In this document: piece by piece, positions 25,467 through 27,381 of the stretch | How positions within the stretch are numbered: position 1 is the stretch's first letter | How the letters are laid out: each line of letters starts with the position of its first letter | Made by a program: the position numbers and the translations under genes | Notes under the pieces: generated by a model | What the model saw: only the letters and a program-made list of their open reading frames with translations | The model's database searches: none | Told to the model about the DNA's origin: nothing | Assembly (NCBI GenBank): GCA_011763485.2 | Contig: JAANSK020080020.1 | Span: 1-27,381 of the forward strand | Direction of reading: 5' to 3' | Length of the DNA stretch: 27,381 nt | Origin: Isoetes engelmannii | Taxonomy: Eukaryota; Streptophyta; Lycopodiopsida; Isoetales; Isoetaceae

Positions 25467-27041
25467 ATGGAAATGGGGAACCATTCGTCTTCGAGCAATG
25501 CAGTGGAACAAACAACCGGGCTTACATGGGTCGATGCCCTTGCAATAATCCTGGCCTTTTTAGCATGCCATTTTCTGCGCTATAGATCTGCTCCAGGTCC
25601 CACAGTATGGCCAATTATAGGCATGCTGCCTCAGATTTCTGCCAATTTCAAAAGTGCTTACGATTGGGTTACTCTAGAGCTCCAGAAGTCTGCCGGAACC
25701 TTCGTTTTTCTAGTCCCTGCTCTGCCCAGCCTTTCTGTCGCCATTACTTCTGACCCTTCTAATGTCGAGTATATCCTTAAGACTAATTTCGCTAATTTCC
25801 CTAAAGGGGTCAAATTTCGAGGGGTTTTTTCTGACCTGCTTGGATCTGGGATTTTTAATTCCGATGGCCAGCTGTGGCAGCAGCACCGCCGGATTTCTAG
25901 CTTGGATATGCATTCTAGAGCTTTTAAGGAGATGTCTTTTAGATGCGTGCAGAACTTGGTCCATTCTAGACTGTTGCCTCTGCTCAGATCCGTCGCTGCA
26001 GCACAATGGAGTGTTGATTTCCAGGACATCATGCTGAGGTTTACGTTTGATAATATCTGCATGCTTGCATTGGGCGTTGATGTGGGTTGTTTGTCAATCG
26101 ATCTGCCACAAATTCCTTTTGCAGAAGCGTTTGATTTGGCTACAGAGTGCACATTCATGAGATTCATGGCACCAGAATTCCTGTGGAAAATTCACCGCTT
26201 CTTCAACATCAAAAAGGAAAAAAAACTGAGAGATGCATTAGCAGTGGTTAACAATTTCGCCCAAGATGCGATCTGCAAAAGAAAAAGGGAATTAAGTCAG
26301 GGCTTGAACGCTGAAAGGGGAGATCTGTTATCATGTTTGCTTCAGTCCTCATATTTGTACTCTGACAAATTCTTGCGAGATTTTGCCATTAATTTTATTT
26401 TAGCCGGCAGGGATACCACCTCTGTGGCCCTAACATGGTTCATGTGGTTGCTAGCCCAACATGCACACGTTGAAAGTGCCATATTTGATGAAGTGTCACA
26501 CGTTATCGGCGAACCGGAGAATATTATCCCAGACAAAGGACTCAATAACCCCGATCTCTTTACCATCCACCAGCTTAAGAACATGCATTACCTTCATGCT
26601 GCACTCTGTGAATCCATGCGCCTTTATCCCCCTGTTCCTGTCGATAATAAGGATGTCCTCAATGATGATGTTCTTCCTAATGGCACCAAGGTCAAAAAAG
26701 GTTCCAGGGTGTTCTATTCCATCTATTCCATGGGCAGAATGGAAAGTATTTGGGGTCCAGATTGCCTCCAGTTTAAGCCTGAGAGATGGATTAAAAATGG
26801 TGTTTTCGTGCCAGAGTCTCCTTTTAAATTCTCTGTCTTCAACGCCGGCCCTCGCCTCTGCCTTGGCAAAGATCTTGCTTTTGTCCAACTCAAATATGTG
26901 GCTGCTACTATTGTGAAGAACTTCAACATTAGGTTACTTCCTGGACATGTAGTTAGAAAGAAGCTCTCTTTAACTCTTTTCATGAAAAAGGGGCTTCCAG
27001 TAACCTTGCATTCTAGATCAAATGATTTGAAACCAACTTGA
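25467..27041 (+). CDS. Cytochrome P450, CYP86 family-like (fatty acid omega-hydroxylase)
   Basis: A single-exon gene of 524 codons. The first in-frame ATG is at 25467 (GAGATGG, with purine at -3 and G at +4); the codon 6 bases earlier is TTG and not a likely start. Residues about 21-39 form the membrane anchor, and APGPTVWPIIG (42-52) is the hinge. The I-helix oxygen-activation motif is AGRDTT (313-318), the K-helix ExxR is ESMR (382-385), the PERW block is at 438-441, and the haem loop FNAGPRLCLG has its ligand Cys at 465. AGRDTTSVALTWF, YSIYSMGRM and AGPRLCLGKDLA, and the lack of introns, point to CYP86, closest to CYP86A. Such enzymes sit in the ER and hydroxylate the terminal carbon of fatty acids for cutin and suberin. 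All key residues are present. Substrate is inferred, and CYP86B, CYP94 or CYP96 are less likely alternatives. Confidence 0.93.
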   Translation: MEMGNHSSSSNAVEQTTGLTWVDALAIILAFLACHFLRYRSAPGPTVWPIIGMLPQISANFKSAYDWVTLELQKSAGTFVFLVPALPSLSVAITSDPSNVEYILKTNFANFPKGVKFRGVFSDLLGSGIFNSDGQLWQQHRRISSLDMHSRAFKEMSFRCVQNLVHSRLLPLLRSVAAAQWSVDFQDIMLRFTFDNICMLALGVDVGCLSIDLPQIPFAEAFDLATECTFMRFMAPEFLWKIHRFFNIKKEKKLRDALAVVNNFAQDAICKRKRELSQGLNAERGDLLSCLLQSSYLYSDKFLRDFAINFILAGRDTTSVALTWFMWLLAQHAHVESAIFDEVSHVIGEPENIIPDKGLNNPDLFTIHQLKNMHYLHAALCESMRLYPPVPVDNKDVLNDDVLPNGTKVKKGSRVFYSIYSMGRMESIWGPDCLQFKPERWIKNGVFVPESPFKFSVFNAGPRLCLGKDLAFVQLKYVAATIVKNFNIRLLPGHVVRKKLSLTLFMKKGLPVTLHSRSNDLKPT

Positions 27042-27227
27042 AACAAGGCTCTGTTGTGCCTTTGATAGCATAAATTTACGGTTTTGTTGGTCAATTTCTT
27101 TTTGTGTTAAGATTTATCTCTTTACAAATTGATAAAGAGAAAACGTTCGTGGTAGAACCCGTTGAAACGTTTATAGTATAACAATGAAGTTATAGTCATC
27201 TATAAAACACCTTGCTAAATTTGAAAG

Positions 27228-27233
27228 AATAAA
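27228..27233 (+). terminator. Possible polyadenylation signal of the P450 gene
   Basis: AATAAA about 190 bp after the stop codon, a usual distance for a plant 3' untranslated region. Plant signals are loose, so this is only a candidate. Nothing else is seen to the window end. Confidence 0.35.
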
Positions 27234-27381
27234 AATGCAAGAAGGAAAATGACGTTAGATTGTATCATTTAGAGTTTAGTATGTTATCTTCCATTTGGTG
27301 CATATTGTAATGCAAGGTTGTGCTTAAGGTAGGTCAAGTGCCAAACTGTGTGTTGAAATAGCATTGATTTTGTTGACTTTT

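Noticed and set aside
26461-26916. 151-codon plus-strand frame inside the P450 gene, and antisense frames of 123-169 codons
   Set aside because: Overlapping shadows of the intact P450; none has family motifs.

Overview
The window looks like nuclear DNA of a vascular land plant. It holds a plant-only SAUR gene, a CYP86-type cytochrome P450, the remains of a PLS-class pentatricopeptide repeat (PPR) gene and plant-type transposons, with only two clearly intact genes in 27 kb. Low gene density, old and broken transposons and many short tandem duplications would suit a gymnosperm or a fern. That placement is inference, and no single feature fixes the species.

Layout. 1-212: tail of a LINE (reverse-transcriptase zinc-binding domain, minus strand). 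513-863: an unrecognised reading frame with a 12-residue repeat. 949-1091: a cluster of inverted repeats. 1509-2207: two families of short tandem repeats. 2450-about 3720: a polypurine tract followed by a probable retrotransposon LTR. 4709-5780: two copies of a 0.45 kb segment around a 0.19 kb spacer. 6252-7660: a signal-peptide-like mini ORF, the intact SAUR gene (6718-7197) with its TATA box, and three copies of an 80 bp module behind it. About 8400-13640: an old, broken Ty3/gypsy element on the minus strand, with a 0.69 kb tandem duplication in its reverse transcriptase region. 14926-15677: a PPR pseudogene (minus). 15780-16060: coding-like minus-strand blocks of unknown identity. 16690-19640: a degenerate hAT transposase gene (plus) split by a 394 bp MITE (17338-17731). 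That MITE has 14 bp terminal repeats and an 8 bp target duplication. 20500-20605: a Ty1/copia scrap. 20783-21126 and 24098-24237: two unrelated minisatellites, both with a unit near 24 bp. 22418-23415: a possible spliced minus-strand transcript. 25467-27041: an intact, intronless CYP86-like P450 with a three-unit repeat in its proximal promoter.

The two intact genes, SAUR (auxin-responsive growth) and CYP86 (fatty acid omega-hydroxylation for cutin or suberin), are 18 kb apart. Nothing in the sequence links them functionally. I found no CRISPR array, tRNA or rRNA gene, and no clear new multi-gene system. The best second-look items are the MITE-in-hAT insertion, the gypsy internal duplication, the repeat modules next to both intact genes, the foldback cluster near 1 kb and the candidate minus-strand spliced transcript.
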